Counted from the first letter of the stretch, positions 17,683 through 28,749 are shown. The stretch: DNA of 64,000 nt from Janibacter sp. DB-40 (GCF_029510815.1 NZ_CP120360.1:1240001-1304000); one strand, 5' to 3'. Program-made: numbers and translations. The notes: generated by a model not told the origin, from the sequence alone.

Positions 17683-18297
17683 TCAGTCCGTGAAGCCCAG
17701 CTCGGTCGCGAGTATGCGCGACCACGTGCGCACGACGCGACGCCGGCGCTTGGAGTCGTCGGTGAGCAGGTCGGCCAGGGCGAGGCCGCGGGCGAGGTCC
17801 AGGGTGGTCTGGATCAGGGTGCGCACGTGCGGGTCGGAGTCGTCGACACCGAGGTGGGCGACGGCCAGGTCGTGGACCGAGCGGGCGAAGCGGCGCTCCA
17901 GCGGCGCGATGACCTCGCGGACCTGCTCGTCGGCCGCCGCCGCGGTCCAGGCGTGCAGGGCCGCCCGGAACAGCTCGCCGTTGTACGTCTCGACGAGGGT
18001 CTCGACGACCGCATGGACGCGCGCGGGGCCGTCGCCCGTCGGCGCGGGCAGCCGCTCGACGCGGGTGGCGCGCTCCTGGAACATGTACTCCAGGGCCGCG
18101 ACGACCAGCGCCTCCCGGGTGGGGAAGTGGTGCTGGAGCGCTCCGCGACTGATCCCCGCCTCGTCGGCGATGACCGAGACCGTTGCCGCGGTCCACCCAC
18201 GCTCGGCGAGGCAGCGCACGGTGGCCTCGAGCAGCCGCTGCCGGGTGGCCCGACTGCGGTCCTGCTTCGGCTCGGTCGTCGTGCGCATCGCGCTCAT
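17683..18297 (-). CDS. TetR family regulator of the acyl-CoA catabolic operon
   Basis: 204-aa TetR protein. The N-terminal HTH is clear: LLEATVRCLAERGWTAATVS, then IADEAGISRGALQHHFPTRE. The C-terminal ligand domain is divergent. The start at 18297 (MSAMRTTTE) overlaps the enoyl-CoA hydratase stop by 4 nt; a second ATG at 18288 is possible. It is the last gene of a seven-gene operon, so it would be co-expressed with its probable targets. The likely operator is the CAAGCATGCTTG palindrome at 26670-26681. The effector is probably an acyl-CoA of the pathway (inference). Confidence 0.88.
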   Translation of the reverse strand: MSAMRTTTEPKQDRSRATRQRLLEATVRCLAERGWTAATVSVIADEAGISRGALQHHFPTREALVVAALEYMFQERATRVERLPAPTGDGPARVHAVVETLVETYNGELFRAALHAWTAAAADEQVREVIAPLERRFARSVHDLAVAHLGVDDSDPHVRTLIQTTLDLARGLALADLLTDDSKRRRRVVRTWSRILATELGFTD

Positions 18298-19087
18298 CCC
18301 TCGCTCGGGGCCCACCGGGGAGGGCGCTTCTGCATGAAGGCCGTCATGCCCTCCCGTGCCTCCTCGCTGACGAAGAGCCGCGCGGACTGGTCGGCGACCC
18401 GGTCGCGGTGGGCATCGATGTGGTCGAGGACCTCGTGGGTGATCAGCGCCTTGCTCTCGCGCAGACCCTGCGGCGAGCACCGGCCGAAGGCACCCGTCAC
18501 CCCGGTGACGGCCTCGTCCAGCTCGTCGGTCCCGACCACGGCCTCGGTCACCAGCCCGATGCGCGCGGCCTCGGTGGCGTCGAATTTCGAGCCGGTGAGG
18601 AAGTACCGGGCGGCGGCCCGCGGCTCGATCCTCGGTAGGACGGTCAGCGAGATGACGGATGCGGCCAGCCCCAGGCGGGACTCGGTGAGCGCGTAGGTCG
18701 AGGCGTCGCTCGCGACCACGACATCGCACGCGCCGACCAGCCCCATGCCGCCCGCGCGCACGTGCCCGTCGATCCGGCCGATGACCGGCTTCGGCAGCGC
18801 GACGATCGCCCGCAGCAGATCGACGAGCTGGTCGGCGCGGGCCCGGGCGGGGTCGTCGGCGGTGTTGCTGCTCGCCTCGGACAGGTCCGCCCCGGCGCAG
18901 AAGGTCGTGCCGGTGTGCGTGAGCACGACGCAGCGGACGTCGTCGTCGCGCTCGGCCGCGGCCAGCCCCTCGGTCAGCTCGGCGACGAGCTGGTCGGAGA
19001 GGGCGTTGCGGTTGTGCGGCGAGTCGAGGGTGATCGTCATGACGCCCGAGCTCGTCCCGGTCCTGACCCGGGGTCCCTGCGGTGCGC

Positions 19088-19091
<4 letters not shown>
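18294..19091 (-). CDS. Enoyl-CoA hydratase family protein (LiuC/AtuE-like)
   Basis: 265-aa crotonase-fold protein. The oxyanion-hole segments are FCAGADLSEASS and the RAGGMGLVGACDVVVA stretch. One of the two glutamates of typical hydratases is retained in TESRLGLAAS. The other position, in the GGMGL stretch, is not acidic, as also occurs in some methylglutaconyl-type members. In the operon it would hydrate the glutaconyl-CoA-type product of the carboxylase (3-methylglutaconyl-CoA or a longer isoprenoid analogue). Its start overlaps the carboxylase stop, and its stop overlaps tetR. Confidence 0.85.
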
Positions 19092-21175
<2,084 letters not shown>

Positions 21176-21183
21176 GGTGGTCC

Positions 21184-22782
21184 TCACATTCGGAAGACGC
21201 CGAAGGAGGAGGTCCCCTCGACCGGTGCGGTGTGGATGGCGGACAGGGCGATCCCCAGGACGTCGCGGGTGTCGCGGGGGTCGATGATGCCGTCGTCGTA
21301 GACGAGGCCGGAGAGGACCATCGGCATCGACTGCGCGGTGATCTCCTGCTCGATGTAGGCGCGCAGGCCCTGTGCGCCCTCCTCGTCGAAGGGCTTGCCC
21401 TGGGCCAGCGCGGACGCCTTCGACACCGAGTAGGTGACGTCGGCCAGCTGCTGGGCGCCCATCACCGACGAGCGCGCCGAGGGCCAGCTGAAGACGAAGC
21501 GCGGGGCGTAGGCGCGACCGCACATCCCGTAGTGGCCGGCACCGTAGGAGTTGCCCAGCAGGACGGAGATGTGCGGGACCGTCGAGTTCGACACCGCGTT
21601 GATCATCATCGCGCCGTGCTTGATGATGCCGCCCTGCTCGTACTCCTTGCCGACCATGTACCCGGTCGTGTTGTGCAGGAAGAGCAGCGGGGTGTTCGAG
21701 CGGTTGGCCAGCTGGATGAACTGGGCGGCCTTCTGCGACTCCTCGCTGAAGAGGACCCCGCGCGCGTTGGCGAGGATCCCGATGGGGAAGCCGTGCAGCT
21801 GCGCCCACCCGGTGACCAGGGAGCTGCCGTAGAGCGGCTTGAACTCGTCGAAGTCGCTGTCGTCGACGATCCGGGCGATGACCTCGCGCGGGTCGAAGGG
21901 GGACTTCAGGTCCGGCGGGACGATGGACAGCAGCTCCTCGGCCGGGTAGCGCGGCGGACGCGGAGTCGTCGTGACCGGTCCCGCGGCCTTGCGGTGGCCC
22001 AGCCGGGAGACGATGCGGCGGCCGATCCGGATGGCGTCCTGCTCGTCACGGGCGTAGTGGTCGGCCAGGCCGGAGACGCGGGCGTGCATGTCGGCGCCGC
22101 CGAGGGACTCGTCGTCGGACTCCTCGCCGGTGGCCGCCTTGACCAGCGGCGGGCCGGCGAGGAAGACCTTGGACCGCTCCTCGATCATCACGACGTGGTC
22201 GCTCATGCCCGGCAGGTAGGCGCCGCCGGCCGTGGAGTTGCCGAAGACGAGCGCGATCGTCGGGATGCCCTCGCGGGAGAGCCGGGTGAGGTTCTTGAAG
22301 ATCGCGCCGCCGGGGATGAAGATCTCCTTCTGCGTCGGCAGATCGGCACCGCCCGACTCGACGAGCGAGATCACCGGCAGCCGGTTGGCCAGGGCGACCT
22401 CGTGCATCCGCAGCGTCTTCTTCAGCGACCACGGGTTGCTCGCGCCGCCCTTGACGGTCGGGTCGTTGGCGACGACGAGGCACTCCACCCCGCTGACGAG
22501 GCCGATGCCGGCGACGACGGAGCCGCCGACGGTGAAGTCCGACCCGTAGCCGGCGAGGGTGGCCAGCTCGAGGAAGGGGGACTCCAGGTCCAGGAGCAGC
22601 TCCACCCGTTCCCGGGCGGTCAGCTTGCCCCGGTCGTGGTGGCGCTTGACGTACTTCTCACCCCCACCCGCGACGGCCTTGGCGACCTCGACGCCGATCT
22701 CGGCGAGGGAGGCGTGCATCGCCTCCGCCGCGGACTGCGCCTCGGGGGTCGTCGGGTCGAGCGTGCTCCGCAGGATCGTCAT
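21184..22782 (-). CDS. Acyl-CoA carboxylase beta subunit (carboxyltransferase; LiuB/AtuC-like)
   Basis: 532-aa carboxyltransferase that moves CO2 from biotin to the acyl-CoA. The N-terminal half has RERVELLLDLESPFLELATL and SLVESGGADLPTQKE. The C-terminal half has the LFLHNTTGYMVGKEYEQGG signature, the GNSYGAGHYGMCGRAY oxyanion segment, and ends with the IDPRDTRDVLG motif of this family. Length and motifs fit methylcrotonyl-CoA and geranyl-CoA carboxylase beta chains better than propionyl-CoA carboxylase. It overlaps the preceding dehydrogenase by 4 nt. It would act with the alpha subunit encoded next. Confidence 0.92.
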   Translation of the reverse strand: MTILRSTLDPTTPEAQSAAEAMHASLAEIGVEVAKAVAGGGEKYVKRHHDRGKLTARERVELLLDLESPFLELATLAGYGSDFTVGGSVVAGIGLVSGVECLVVANDPTVKGGASNPWSLKKTLRMHEVALANRLPVISLVESGGADLPTQKEIFIPGGAIFKNLTRLSREGIPTIALVFGNSTAGGAYLPGMSDHVVMIEERSKVFLAGPPLVKAATGEESDDESLGGADMHARVSGLADHYARDEQDAIRIGRRIVSRLGHRKAAGPVTTTPRPPRYPAEELLSIVPPDLKSPFDPREVIARIVDDSDFDEFKPLYGSSLVTGWAQLHGFPIGILANARGVLFSEESQKAAQFIQLANRSNTPLLFLHNTTGYMVGKEYEQGGIIKHGAMMINAVSNSTVPHISVLLGNSYGAGHYGMCGRAYAPRFVFSWPSARSSVMGAQQLADVTYSVSKASALAQGKPFDEEGAQGLRAYIEQEITAQSMPMVLSGLVYDDGIIDPRDTRDVLGIALSAIHTAPVEGTSSFGVFRM

Positions 22783-23948
22783 GCCACCAGTCCCATCCGT
22801 CGTGCTGCCATGTCATTGAGGATCTCGACGGTCCCGCCGCCGATGCCGAGGATGCGCACGTCGCGGTACTGCCGCTCGACCTCGCTCCCGAGCATGTAGC
22901 CCATTCCGCCGAAGAGCTGGACGGCCTGGTGGGCCACCCACTCGCCGGTCTCCGTCGCGGTGTTCTTGGCGAAGCAGACCTGCGGGATGAGGTCGACCAG
23001 GCTCTCGCCGTCCTCGTACCGGTCGACGACCGAGCGGGTGTAGGCACGGGCCACGTCGATGCGGCGGGCCATCTCCACGAGGGTCGTCTGCACGCCCTGC
23101 CGGCTGATGAGCGGCTGCCCGAAGGTGGCGCGCTCGCGGCACCACTCGGTCGCCAGGTCGAGGCAGCGCTGGGCCTGCGAGTACGCCTGCACGGCCAGGC
23201 CGATGCGCTCGCTGAGGAAGGCGCTGCCGATGAGGAGGAAGCCGGCGTTCTCCGGGCCGACGAGGTGGTTCGCCGGGACGCGGGCGTCGGTGAAGGACAG
23301 CTCGGCGGTGTCGGAGCACCGCCAGCCCATCTTGCCGAGCCTGCGGGAGACCTCGAAGCCCGGCGTGCCCCGCTCGACCACGAGCAGGGAGAGACCGCGG
23401 GCGCCCTTGTGCTCGTCCCCGCCGGTGCGCACCGCGGTGGTGACGAAGTCGGCCCGCACACCCGAGGTGATGAAGGTCTTGGAGCCGTTGACCACGTAGT
23501 GCTCGCCGTCGCGACGGGCCGTCGTGCGCAGCGCGCCGACGTCGGACCCGCCGCCGGGCTCGGTGATGCCGAGCGCGCCGATCATCTCCCCGGCGAGGGT
23601 CGGTGCCACCCACCGGTCGACCTGCCCCTGGTCACCCGCGGTGACGATGTGCGGGCAGGCGATCCCCGCGGTGAAGAGCGAGGCGTAGACGCCACCGGCC
23701 GCGCCGGCCTCGTGCAGCGCCTCGCCGACGGTGACCGACTCGCGCTGGCCGCCCCCGCCGCCACCGGCACTCTCGGGGAAGGAAACCCCGATCAGTCCCA
23801 GCGCCCCGGCCGTGCGGTGCAGCTCGCGCGGCAGCTCACCGGCCTCCTCCCAGTCGTCCTGATGGGGCAGCACCTCGCGGCGGACGAACTCGGTCGTCGT
23901 CGCGCGCAGGGCCCGCAGCTCCTCGGTCTGCCAGTCGCGGTGACTCAT
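22779..23948 (-). CDS. Acyl-CoA dehydrogenase (LiuA/AtuD-like)
   Basis: 389-aa flavoenzyme that introduces the alpha-beta double bond. Visible are LGITEPGGGSDVGALRTTA, SKTFITSGVRADF, and the C-terminal LFGGMGYMLGSEVERQYRD and ILGIGGGTVEIL. The usual C-terminal catalytic Glu (EGT) is Gly here (GGGT). Isovaleryl-CoA dehydrogenases share this and place their base on another helix. The ATG at 23948 overlaps the atuA-like stop by 4 nt; upstream in-frame codons belong to that gene. In the operon it should supply the unsaturated substrate for the carboxylase. Confidence 0.88.
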   Translation of the reverse strand: MSHRDWQTEELRALRATTTEFVRREVLPHQDDWEEAGELPRELHRTAGALGLIGVSFPESAGGGGGGQRESVTVGEALHEAGAAGGVYASLFTAGIACPHIVTAGDQGQVDRWVAPTLAGEMIGALGITEPGGGSDVGALRTTARRDGEHYVVNGSKTFITSGVRADFVTTAVRTGGDEHKGARGLSLLVVERGTPGFEVSRRLGKMGWRCSDTAELSFTDARVPANHLVGPENAGFLLIGSAFLSERIGLAVQAYSQAQRCLDLATEWCRERATFGQPLISRQGVQTTLVEMARRIDVARAYTRSVVDRYEDGESLVDLIPQVCFAKNTATETGEWVAHQAVQLFGGMGYMLGSEVERQYRDVRILGIGGGTVEILNDMAARRMGLVA

Positions 23949-25882
23949 CGGTCCTCCGTGGGGATCAGGGACTGCGGGATGTCGACGTGCCGTGCGCGGA
24001 GCCACTCGCCCAGGCCCTTGGCCTGCGGGTCGAAGCGCGCGTTGTAGGCCACGCCCTCACCGAGGAGTCCCTCGATGACGATGTTGACGGCACGCAGGTT
24101 GGGCAGGCGGGTGAGGGTGATCGGCAGGTCGGCCGCCTCGGGGAGCAGCTCGCGGACGCGCTCGGTGGTCAGTAGCTCGGACAACCACGGCCACGCGGCG
24201 TCCTCGCGCACCCACACACCGATGTTGGCGTTGCCGCCCTTGTCCCCGGAGCGGGCGCCGGCGACCCTCCCCAGCGGGGCGCGGACGGTGGCGCCCTCCC
24301 ACTCCCTTCGCAACTGCTTAGGCTCCTGCGAGGTGTGGGGGCCGTGCTCGTGCAACTGCTTAGGCTCTTGCGAGGTGTGGGGGTGCTGCCCGTGCAACTG
24401 CTTAGGCTCTTGCGAGGTGTGGGGGTGCTGCCCGTGCAACTGCTTGGGCTCCTGCGAGGTGTGGGGGTGCTGCCCGTGCAACTGCTTAGGCTCTTGCGAG
24501 GTGTGGGGGTGCTGCCCGTGCAACTGCTTAGGCTCTTGCGAGGTGTGGGGGTCCGTCAGGGGCTCGAGCGGACGCGTCACCGTCGGTGGTTCGATCTGCT
24601 CCACGCTCCCGTCGTCCAGGACGACCTCGTGCCGGGGCGCCGACTGCGGGACGTGGCCGGGGGTGAAGACCCCGTAGGGCGTCGCCGCCGCCGGCGGGGC
24701 GAGGGTGTGCCAGCCGGGGTAGGAGCCCAGTGCGATCTCGATGGCGGCGTTGGAGAAGGGGCGTCCGACGACCGCTGTGTCCGGGTCCCGGGCGACGACC
24801 GTCAGCAACGCCGCGGCCTGCTGCTGTGTCGCCGGGTCCGCGGTGTCGGTGCGCGCCAGCGTCCACGTCAGCTCGGCGGGGGAGGTGGTGAGCGCGTCGT
24901 GGAACTGGCGCTGGACGAGGTCCGACTTGGCCTCGATGTCCAGTCCGGTCAGGGCCATCGTCATCTCGTTGCGGAAGCCCCCGAGGGACGTCAGTGACAC
25001 CTTGACGTCCGGTGGTGGGGCCTCCCCGCGCACCCCGGTGATCGAGACCCGGTCGGTGCCGTCCTGGCGAAGGGAGATCGAGTCCAGTCGGGTGGTGACG
25101 TCCGGGCCGGCGTAGCGCGCGTCCTGCACCTCGTAGAGCAGCTGGCTGGTGACGGTGCCGACGGTGACCGCACCGGCCGTGCCCGGGTGCTTGGTGATCA
25201 CGCTCGACCCGTCAGGGAGGATCTCGGCGATCGGGAAGCCCGGGTGGACGAGGTCGGCGACCTCGGTGAAGAAGGCGTAGTTGCCACCTGTCGCCTGCGT
25301 GCCGCACTCGATGACGTGGCCCGCGACCGTGGCTCCGGCGAGGGCGTCGAGGTCGTCGCGGCCCCACCCGAAGCGGGCGATCGCCGGGCCGACGATGACC
25401 GACGCGTCGGTGACCCGGCCGGTGACGACGACGTCCGCGCCCGAGGCGACGGCACGGGCGATGCCGAAGCCGCCGAGGTAGGCGTGCGCGCCCAGCGGCG
25501 TGCCGAGGTCGAGTTCGTCGGCGCGCGGGGTCAGGTCGTCACCGCGCACGTGGGCGACGGTGGGGGAGAGGCCCTGCTCGGCCGCCAGCGCGCGGATCGC
25601 GGCGACCAGGCCCGGGGTGTTGACGCCCCCTGCGTTGGCGACGATCGTCACGCCCCGGTCCAGGGCGAGCCCGAGGCAGTCGCGCAGCTGCGTCAGGAAG
25701 GTCTTGGCGTACCCGGTGCTCTCGTCCTTGGCGCGGTCGCGGGCGAGGATGAGCATCGTCAGCTCGGCCAGCCAGTCCCCGGTCAGGACGTCCAGCTCGC
25801 CGCCCTCGAGCATCTCCCGCATCGCGGAGAGCCGGTCGCCGTAGAAGCCGGAGCAGTTGCCGACGCGCAACATCTCTGTCAT
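23945..25882 (-). CDS. AtuA-like acyclic terpene utilisation family protein with inserted repeat linker
   Basis: 645-aa protein. Residues about 4-440 form the AtuA/DUF1446 domain (VGNCSGFYGDRLSAMREML, ANAGGVNTPGLVAAI, GRVTDASVIVGP, ECGTQATGGNYAFF). AtuA is needed for citronellol/geraniol growth in Pseudomonas, but its reaction is not known. Residues about 444-524 are six tandem 14-residue units built around PHTSQEPKQLHGQ, encoded by a 42-bp DNA repeat. Residues about 535-640 are the small C-terminal domain with ARSGDKGGNANIGVWVRED. The repeats separate the two domains without breaking the frame. Start 25882 overlaps the DinB-like gene stop by 4 nt. Confidence 0.87.
   Translation of the reverse strand: MTEMLRVGNCSGFYGDRLSAMREMLEGGELDVLTGDWLAELTMLILARDRAKDESTGYAKTFLTQLRDCLGLALDRGVTIVANAGGVNTPGLVAAIRALAAEQGLSPTVAHVRGDDLTPRADELDLGTPLGAHAYLGGFGIARAVASGADVVVTGRVTDASVIVGPAIARFGWGRDDLDALAGATVAGHVIECGTQATGGNYAFFTEVADLVHPGFPIAEILPDGSSVITKHPGTAGAVTVGTVTSQLLYEVQDARYAGPDVTTRLDSISLRQDGTDRVSITGVRGEAPPPDVKVSLTSLGGFRNEMTMALTGLDIEAKSDLVQRQFHDALTTSPAELTWTLARTDTADPATQQQAAALLTVVARDPDTAVVGRPFSNAAIEIALGSYPGWHTLAPPAAATPYGVFTPGHVPQSAPRHEVVLDDGSVEQIEPPTVTRPLEPLTDPHTSQEPKQLHGQHPHTSQEPKQLHGQHPHTSQEPKQLHGQHPHTSQEPKQLHGQHPHTSQEPKQLHEHGPHTSQEPKQLRREWEGATVRAPLGRVAGARSGDKGGNANIGVWVREDAAWPWLSELLTTERVRELLPEAADLPITLTRLPNLRAVNIVIEGLLGEGVAYNARFDPQAKGLGEWLRARHVDIPQSLIPTEDR
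24310..24551 (+). repeat. Tandem repeat array 1 (6 x 42 bp, 20-bp core), inside the atuA-like gene
   Basis: Six units begin at 24310, 24352, 24394, 24436, 24478 and 24520. Each starts with the core GCAACTGCTTAGGCTCTTGC (variants: CTCCTGC in units 1 and 4, TTGGGC in unit 4), followed by a 22-bp linker beginning GAGGTGTGGGGG; the last unit is cut short. The core, in opposite orientation, is the same as in array 2 at 54481-54724, but the linkers differ. Since 42 is a multiple of three, the array is translated in the minus-strand gene. The near-identity of the units points to recent amplification. Confidence 0.9.
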
Positions 25883-26637
25883 CGCCGGGCCCCCTTCGGC
25901 GCCCCGGCGAAGGCCTGGGCGAAGGTCAACCAGTGGGTGGCCTCCCCGGTGGCGACCAGGTCGGTGTCGGCGAGATCGCGCCGCTGAGTGACCACGAGGC
26001 AGAAGTCCTCGGCCGTGCCGGTGACCCGGTCCGCACCCTCCTCGCCCCAGGTCCACAGGTCCCCGTCGGGTGCGGTCAGGTCGACGTGGAAGGGAGCGGG
26101 CGGCACCGGCTGGTCCGTGATCAGGTAGGCGAAGTCGCGGGTGCGCACGCCGAGGTGGCAGATGTCGCGCAGCCGGTCGGTCGGCTCGCGGCGCACACCC
26201 AGGGCGTCGGCGACATCCTGCCCGTGCGCCCAGGTCTCCATCAGGCGGGCGGTGGCCATCGAGCGGGCGCTCATCGGTGGCCCGAACCACGGCAGCTTCG
26301 TCGCGGGGGTGGAGCGAAGGGCGTCGGCCAGCTTCTCGCGGCCGGTGCGCCACCGCGCCAGCAGCTCGACCGGGGGAGCGGCTGCTCCCTTCGCCGCCTG
26401 CTCGTCCACGTGTCCCGTGACGTTCTGCAGGGCCGCCTCCACCTCTCCGGCGAACGCCTCGGGAGCGGTCGCGGCGAGGAGGGCGACCTCGTCGGTCCAC
26501 GCCAAGTGCGCAATCTGGTGGGCGATGGTCCACCCCTGCGCCGGGGTGTCGCGGGCCCACGTCCGCTCGTCGAGGGGGGCGACGAGGGCGTCGAGATCGG
26601 TGCACTCATCGAGGAAGGCGGCCACGGTGTCGCTCAT
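25879..26637 (-). CDS. DinB/MDMPI-fold metal-binding protein (TIGR03084-like)
   Basis: 252-aa protein of the mycothiol maleylpyruvate isomerase/DinB superfamily. The metal-site histidines of this fold appear in WTIAHQIAHLAWTDE and LMETWAHGQDVADALG. Homologues of this type are typical members of actinobacterial acyl-CoA clusters, with no assigned reaction. It is the first gene of the seven-gene operon, started at ATG 26637 rather than the upstream ATG 26676, which would run through the promoter palindrome. Its stop overlaps the atuA-like start by 4 nt. Thiol-dependent chemistry is possible but unproven. Confidence 0.8.
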   Translation of the reverse strand: MSDTVAAFLDECTDLDALVAPLDERTWARDTPAQGWTIAHQIAHLAWTDEVALLAATAPEAFAGEVEAALQNVTGHVDEQAAKGAAAPPVELLARWRTGREKLADALRSTPATKLPWFGPPMSARSMATARLMETWAHGQDVADALGVRREPTDRLRDICHLGVRTRDFAYLITDQPVPPAPFHVDLTAPDGDLWTWGEEGADRVTGTAEDFCLVVTQRRDLADTDLVATGEATHWLTFAQAFAGAPKGARR

Positions 26638-26669
26638 GCGGCGAGAGTGCCACGCATCCAGCAAACAAT

Positions 26670-26681
26670 CAAGCATGCTTG
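26670..26681. promoter_or_regulatory. Palindromic operator in the divergent promoter of the acyl-CoA cluster
   Basis: The perfect 12-bp palindrome CAAGCATGCTTG lies in an AT-rich stretch between the divergent genes. Rightward, TTGTTT (26679-26684), 17 nt, TACCGT (26702-26707) and 7 nt to the ATG make a textbook leaderless promoter whose -35 overlaps the palindrome. Leftward, TTGATT, 17 nt, CACTCT and 6 nt to the ATG form a similar but weaker set, also with the -35 touching it. The TetR protein of the operon is the probable ligand. Confidence 0.65.
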
Positions 26682-26714
26682 TTTTATTCGGGGTTCGTGG
26701 CTACCGTCGCCGTC

Positions 26715-27860
26715 ATGCGCCTCACCGATGAGCACACCGCCTTCCGCGCCAGCGTGCGCGCCTTCGTCGAGTCCGAGATCAACCCGCACGTGGACGCGTG
26801 GGAGGAGGCCGGGATGTTCCCGGCCCACGAGCTCTTCCCGAAGGCGGCCGCCCTGGGTCTGCTGGGTCTCGAGCGCGACCCCGAGTACGGAGGCGAGGGC
26901 GCGGACCACTCCTTCCAGATGGTCGCCGCCGAGGAGCTCGGCCGCGCCGACGCCGCCGGGGTGGCCATGGCGCTGGGGGTGCAGTCGATGATGGCCACGC
27001 CCTCGCTCGCCACCTTCGGCACGCCGGACCTGAAGCGCGCGTACCTGGCGCCCGCGCTCGCGGGCGAGCAGGTCGCCGCGATCGCGGTGACCGAGCCGGA
27101 CACCGGCTCGGACGTCTCCCGGCTGCGCACCCGCGCGGTCCGCGACGGCGACGACTGGGTGATCACCGGCCGCAAGACCTACATCACCAACGGCAGCCAG
27201 GCGGACTGGCTCTGCCTGCTCGTGCGCACCTCCGACGAGGGCGGGTACCGGGGCATGTCCCAGGTCATCGTCCCGACCGACTCGCCCGGCTTCGCCGTCG
27301 CCAAGCGCCTGGACAAGCTCGGCAACCGCTGCTCCGACACCGCCGAGCTCGTGCTCGACGAGGTGCGCGCGCCCGTGGCCAACACCATCGGCGAGGTCGG
27401 GCGCGGCTTCCAGCAGCAGATGCAGCAGTTCATCATCGAGCGGATGTACGCCGCCTACTCCTCCGTCGGCAGCTGCGACCGGGCACTGGAGCGCACCCGC
27501 GCCTACATCACCGAGCGCGAGGTCTTCGGCCAGCCGCTGGCCACCAAGCAGTACGTCACCTTCTGCCTGACCGAGCTGCAGGCGCAGGTGGAGATGCTGC
27601 GCAACCACAACGCCGCCGTCTGCGAGGCGTACCTCGCCGGCGAGGACATCACGCGTGGCGCCAGCATCGCCAAGCTGACCGCCGGTCGCCTCGCCCGCGA
27701 GGTCGCCGATGCGTGCATCCAGTTCCACGGCGGCATGGGCTACATGGAGGAGACGTGGACCGCGCGCTTCTTCCGTGACACCCGCCTGGGCTCCATCGGC
27801 GGTGGCGCCGACGAGGTCATGCTCCAGGTCCTGGCGCGGCTCGACGGACTGCCGGCCTGA
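26715..27860 (+). CDS. Acyl-CoA dehydrogenase (second, divergent)
   Basis: 381-aa acyl-CoA dehydrogenase beginning MRLTDEHTAFRASVRAFVES. Motifs are IAVTEPDTGSDVSRLRTRA, GRKTYITNGSQADWLC, and C-terminal QFHGGMGYMEETWTARFFRD and SIGGGADEVML. As in the first dehydrogenase, Gly replaces the common EGT glutamate, a feature of isovaleryl/branched-chain types. The ATG at 26715 is preceded at 7 nt by a -10 element, so the mRNA is probably leaderless; an in-frame upstream start at 26679 lies inside the promoter. It likely forms a unit with the SDR gene 58 nt downstream. Confidence 0.9.
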   Translation: MRLTDEHTAFRASVRAFVESEINPHVDAWEEAGMFPAHELFPKAAALGLLGLERDPEYGGEGADHSFQMVAAEELGRADAAGVAMALGVQSMMATPSLATFGTPDLKRAYLAPALAGEQVAAIAVTEPDTGSDVSRLRTRAVRDGDDWVITGRKTYITNGSQADWLCLLVRTSDEGGYRGMSQVIVPTDSPGFAVAKRLDKLGNRCSDTAELVLDEVRAPVANTIGEVGRGFQQQMQQFIIERMYAAYSSVGSCDRALERTRAYITEREVFGQPLATKQYVTFCLTELQAQVEMLRNHNAAVCEAYLAGEDITRGASIAKLTAGRLAREVADACIQFHGGMGYMEETWTARFFRDTRLGSIGGGADEVMLQVLARLDGLPA

Positions 27861-27918
27861 CCCCCTTCGCCCCGGTACGCTCACCCGACCGGACGACCCC
27901 ACCCCAAGGAGATCGACC

Positions 27919-28746
27919 ATGACCCGCACCCTCGCCGGCCGCACCATCCTCATGTCGGGCGGCAGCCGCGGCATCGGGCTGGCCATCGCCGAGCGCGCCG
28001 CCCGGGACGGCGCCAACGTCGCGATCGTCGCCAAGACCGACACCCCGCACCCGAAGCTCGAGGGCACCATCCACACGGCCGCGGCGGCCATCGAGGCGGC
28101 CGGCGGTCAGGCCCTACCGATCCTTGGGGACGTGCGGTCCGAGGAGTCAGTCCAGGAGGCCGTGGACCGCGCCGTCGAGCGCTTCGGTGGCATCGACATC
28201 GTCGTCAACAACGCCAGCGCCATCGACCTGTCCTCCACGGCGGACCTGTCGATGAAGAAGTACGACCTGATGCAGGACATCAACACCCGCGGGTCCTTCC
28301 TCCTGGCGAAGACCGCGCTGCCGCATCTGCAGGCCTCTGACGCAGCGCACGTGCTCACCCTCTCGCCGCCGCTCAACCTCAACCCGCGGTGGGCGGGCGC
28401 GCACCTCGGCTACACGATCGCCAAGTACGGCATGAGCCTGGTGACGCTGGGACTGGCGGAGGAGTGGCGCGAGCTCGGCATCGCGGCCAACAGCCTGTGG
28501 CCGCGCACGGCCATCGCCACTGCGGCCGTGCAGAACCTCCTCGGCGGCGAGCAGACGATGGCTCGCAGCCGCAGCCCGCAGATCATGGCCGACGCGGCCC
28601 ACGCGATCCTCACCCGCGACCCCGCCGAGTGCACCGGGCAGTTCCTCATCGACGACGAGGTCCTCGCGCAGGAGGGCGTCACCGACCTCTCCGTCTACGG
28701 GCCGCCACTCGAGGAGCTGCTGCCCGACTTCTTCCTCGACGAGTGA
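27919..28746 (+). CDS. Short-chain dehydrogenase/reductase (HSDL2/AtuB-AtuG-like)
   Basis: 275-aa NAD(P)-binding SDR. The cofactor motif GGSRGIGLAIAERAA is at residues about 14-28, NNAS at the expected place, and the active-site YTIAK with Tyr and Lys is in LGYTIAKYGMSLV. The Ser of the usual triad is expected in LTLSPPLNL. C-terminal ACTGQF/LIDDEVL-type ends are common to the HSDL2-like group often found in acyl-CoA clusters. AAGGAG lies 8 nt upstream of the ATG. In atu pathways two SDRs oxidise terpene alcohols or hydroxyacyl intermediates; the precise substrate is open. Confidence 0.87.
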   Translation: MTRTLAGRTILMSGGSRGIGLAIAERAARDGANVAIVAKTDTPHPKLEGTIHTAAAAIEAAGGQALPILGDVRSEESVQEAVDRAVERFGGIDIVVNNASAIDLSSTADLSMKKYDLMQDINTRGSFLLAKTALPHLQASDAAHVLTLSPPLNLNPRWAGAHLGYTIAKYGMSLVTLGLAEEWRELGIAANSLWPRTAIATAAVQNLLGGEQTMARSRSPQIMADAAHAILTRDPAECTGQFLIDDEVLAQEGVTDLSVYGPPLEELLPDFFLDE

Positions 28747-28749
28747 GGC

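Noticed and set aside
24310..24551. CRISPR array
   Set aside because: The units are regularly spaced, but the sequences between the cores are near-identical, not unique spacers; the array is translated in frame and there are no cas genes.
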